Of a stretch of 5,526 nt of DNA, positions 5,173 to 5,526 are shown one piece after another (position 1 is the first letter of the stretch; the number at the start of each line of letters is the position of its first letter). The notes under the pieces were generated by a model that worked only from the letters and a program-made list of their open reading frames with translations, was not told the DNA's origin and ran no database searches. The DNA lies in NCBI RefSeq assembly GCF_000688655.1, contig NZ_JIBO01000011.1:54082-59607 (forward strand), written 5' to 3'. This stretch comes from Lonsdalea quercina subsp. quercina. GTDB taxonomy: Bacteria > Pseudomonadota > Gammaproteobacteria > Enterobacterales > Enterobacteriaceae. The position numbers and the translations under genes are program-made.

Positions 5173-5247
5173 TGGCGTCCCCAGCAGGAATCGAACCTAC
5201 AACTAGCCCTTAGGAGGGGCTCGTTATATCCATTTAACTATGGGGAC
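5173..5247 (-). tRNA. argW: tRNA-Arg (anticodon CCT)
   Basis: A complete cloverleaf lies on the minus strand. The acceptor GTCCCCA pairs with TGGGGAC, followed by a discriminator G and an encoded CCA (5173-5175). The D-arm stem is GTTA/TAAC. The anticodon stem AGCCC/GGGCT encloses the loop CTCCTAA with anticodon CCT (5212-5214), and the T-arm GTAGG/CCTGC encloses TTCGAAT. It decodes the rare arginine codon AGG. It matches E. coli argW closely and, as there, lies just downstream of yfdC in the same direction. tRNA 3' ends are frequent phage and island integration sites; the accessory block begins at this end. Confidence 0.97.
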
Positions 5248-5260
5248 GCGGCTGCCGGGC

Positions 5261-5289
5261 ATTATACTCGATTTCGCCGCGTCTATAAG
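5261..5289 (-). promoter_or_regulatory. Promoter of the tRNA-Arg gene
   Basis: On the minus strand a perfect TATAAT (5261-5266) is followed by the GC-rich discriminator GCCCGGC, typical of stable-RNA promoters under stringent control. A weak -35, CTTATA (5284-5289), is 17 bases upstream. The tRNA 5' end starts 13 bases after the -10 hexamer. This lets the tRNA be transcribed independently of yfdC. Confidence 0.7.
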
Positions 5290-5324
5290 CACTTGGCGGT
5301 GCGTTTGCTTATTCCTCCACCACT

Positions 5325-5526
5325 TCAGCGTGATGGGTCGTCCTTTTCGTCGTCGAGTTTGACGGCTTTTTTGTCCTTGCCCGGCAGGTCGCTACGAATT
5401 TGAGCATGGCTAATAAGCGCGAAAACAAAGGTGCCTCCGATGATATTGCCTGCCAATGTTGGCAGGGCGAAGGGCCATATGAACGCCTGCCATGTTAGTT
5501 GCTGATTGAAGACCAAATAAAAAATC
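5325..5526 (-). CDS. yfdC: FNT-family inner membrane transporter YfdC, C-terminal part
   Basis: The last 67 residues are present on the minus strand, ending at a TGA at 5325-5327; the start lies beyond the window. The frame continues past the TTG at 5514-5516 (IFYL precedes it), so that codon is internal. The sequence shows the final transmembrane helix of a formate/nitrite transporter family protein: QAFIWPFALPTLAGNIIGGT, with the GN-IGG signature, then FVFALISHAQIRSD and a hydrophilic cytoplasmic tail rich in Lys and Asp. FNT proteins are pentameric channels for small monovalent anions; the substrate of YfdC is not established. The pairing with tRNA-Arg(CCT) immediately downstream matches the E. 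coli yfdC-argW order and supports the assignment. Confidence 0.9.
   Translation of the reverse strand, partial: IFYLVFNQQLTWQAFIWPFALPTLAGNIIGGTFVFALISHAQIRSDLPGKDKKAVKLDDEKDDPSR

Overview
The window looks like chromosomal DNA of an enterobacterium (order Enterobacterales, by eye closest to the Pectobacteriaceae/Yersinia side; the genus cannot be fixed from the sequence). Two conserved housekeeping ends frame it, both on the minus strand. At the left edge is the N-terminal third of glutaredoxin 2 (grxB). At the right edge is the C-terminus of the FNT-family transporter YfdC, followed by a tRNA-Arg(CCT) gene of the argW type. E. coli has the same yfdC-argW pair, but its grxB lies far away in the genome.

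Between grxB and the tRNA lie about 5 kb of accessory DNA with patchy composition. Stretches at roughly 400-730, 1240-1440 and 4450-4860 are very AT-rich, while 1460-2100 and the long adhesin-like gene are close to 50% GC. The block abuts the 3' end of the tRNA, a common integration site for islands and prophages. However, I see no integrase and no second copy of the tRNA 3' end.

Only two accessory genes are well supported. The first is a complete, divergent type VI secretion tube protein, Hcp (731-1225, minus), with a good ribosome binding site and a plausible promoter but no other T6SS gene nearby. The second is an Ig-like protein of about 496 residues (2827-4317, plus): three tandem Big_1 domains, a further Ig-like domain, and an aromatic C-terminal domain resembling the lectin-like tip of invasin/intimin proteins. 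It has no visible signal peptide or beta-barrel.

The remainder is mostly degenerate sequence: short open stretches on both strands at 1424-2076, an unrecognised 149-codon frame at 2334-2783, and post-stop frames after the Ig-like gene. There are nine copies of an octanucleotide tandem repeat (1726-1797), a 14-bp-stem hairpin (4481-4514), and small unrecognised ORFs at 4579-5124. Overall this reads as an eroding accessory locus holding a T6SS structural or cargo-carrier gene and an adhesin-like gene. Any functional link between those two is conjecture.
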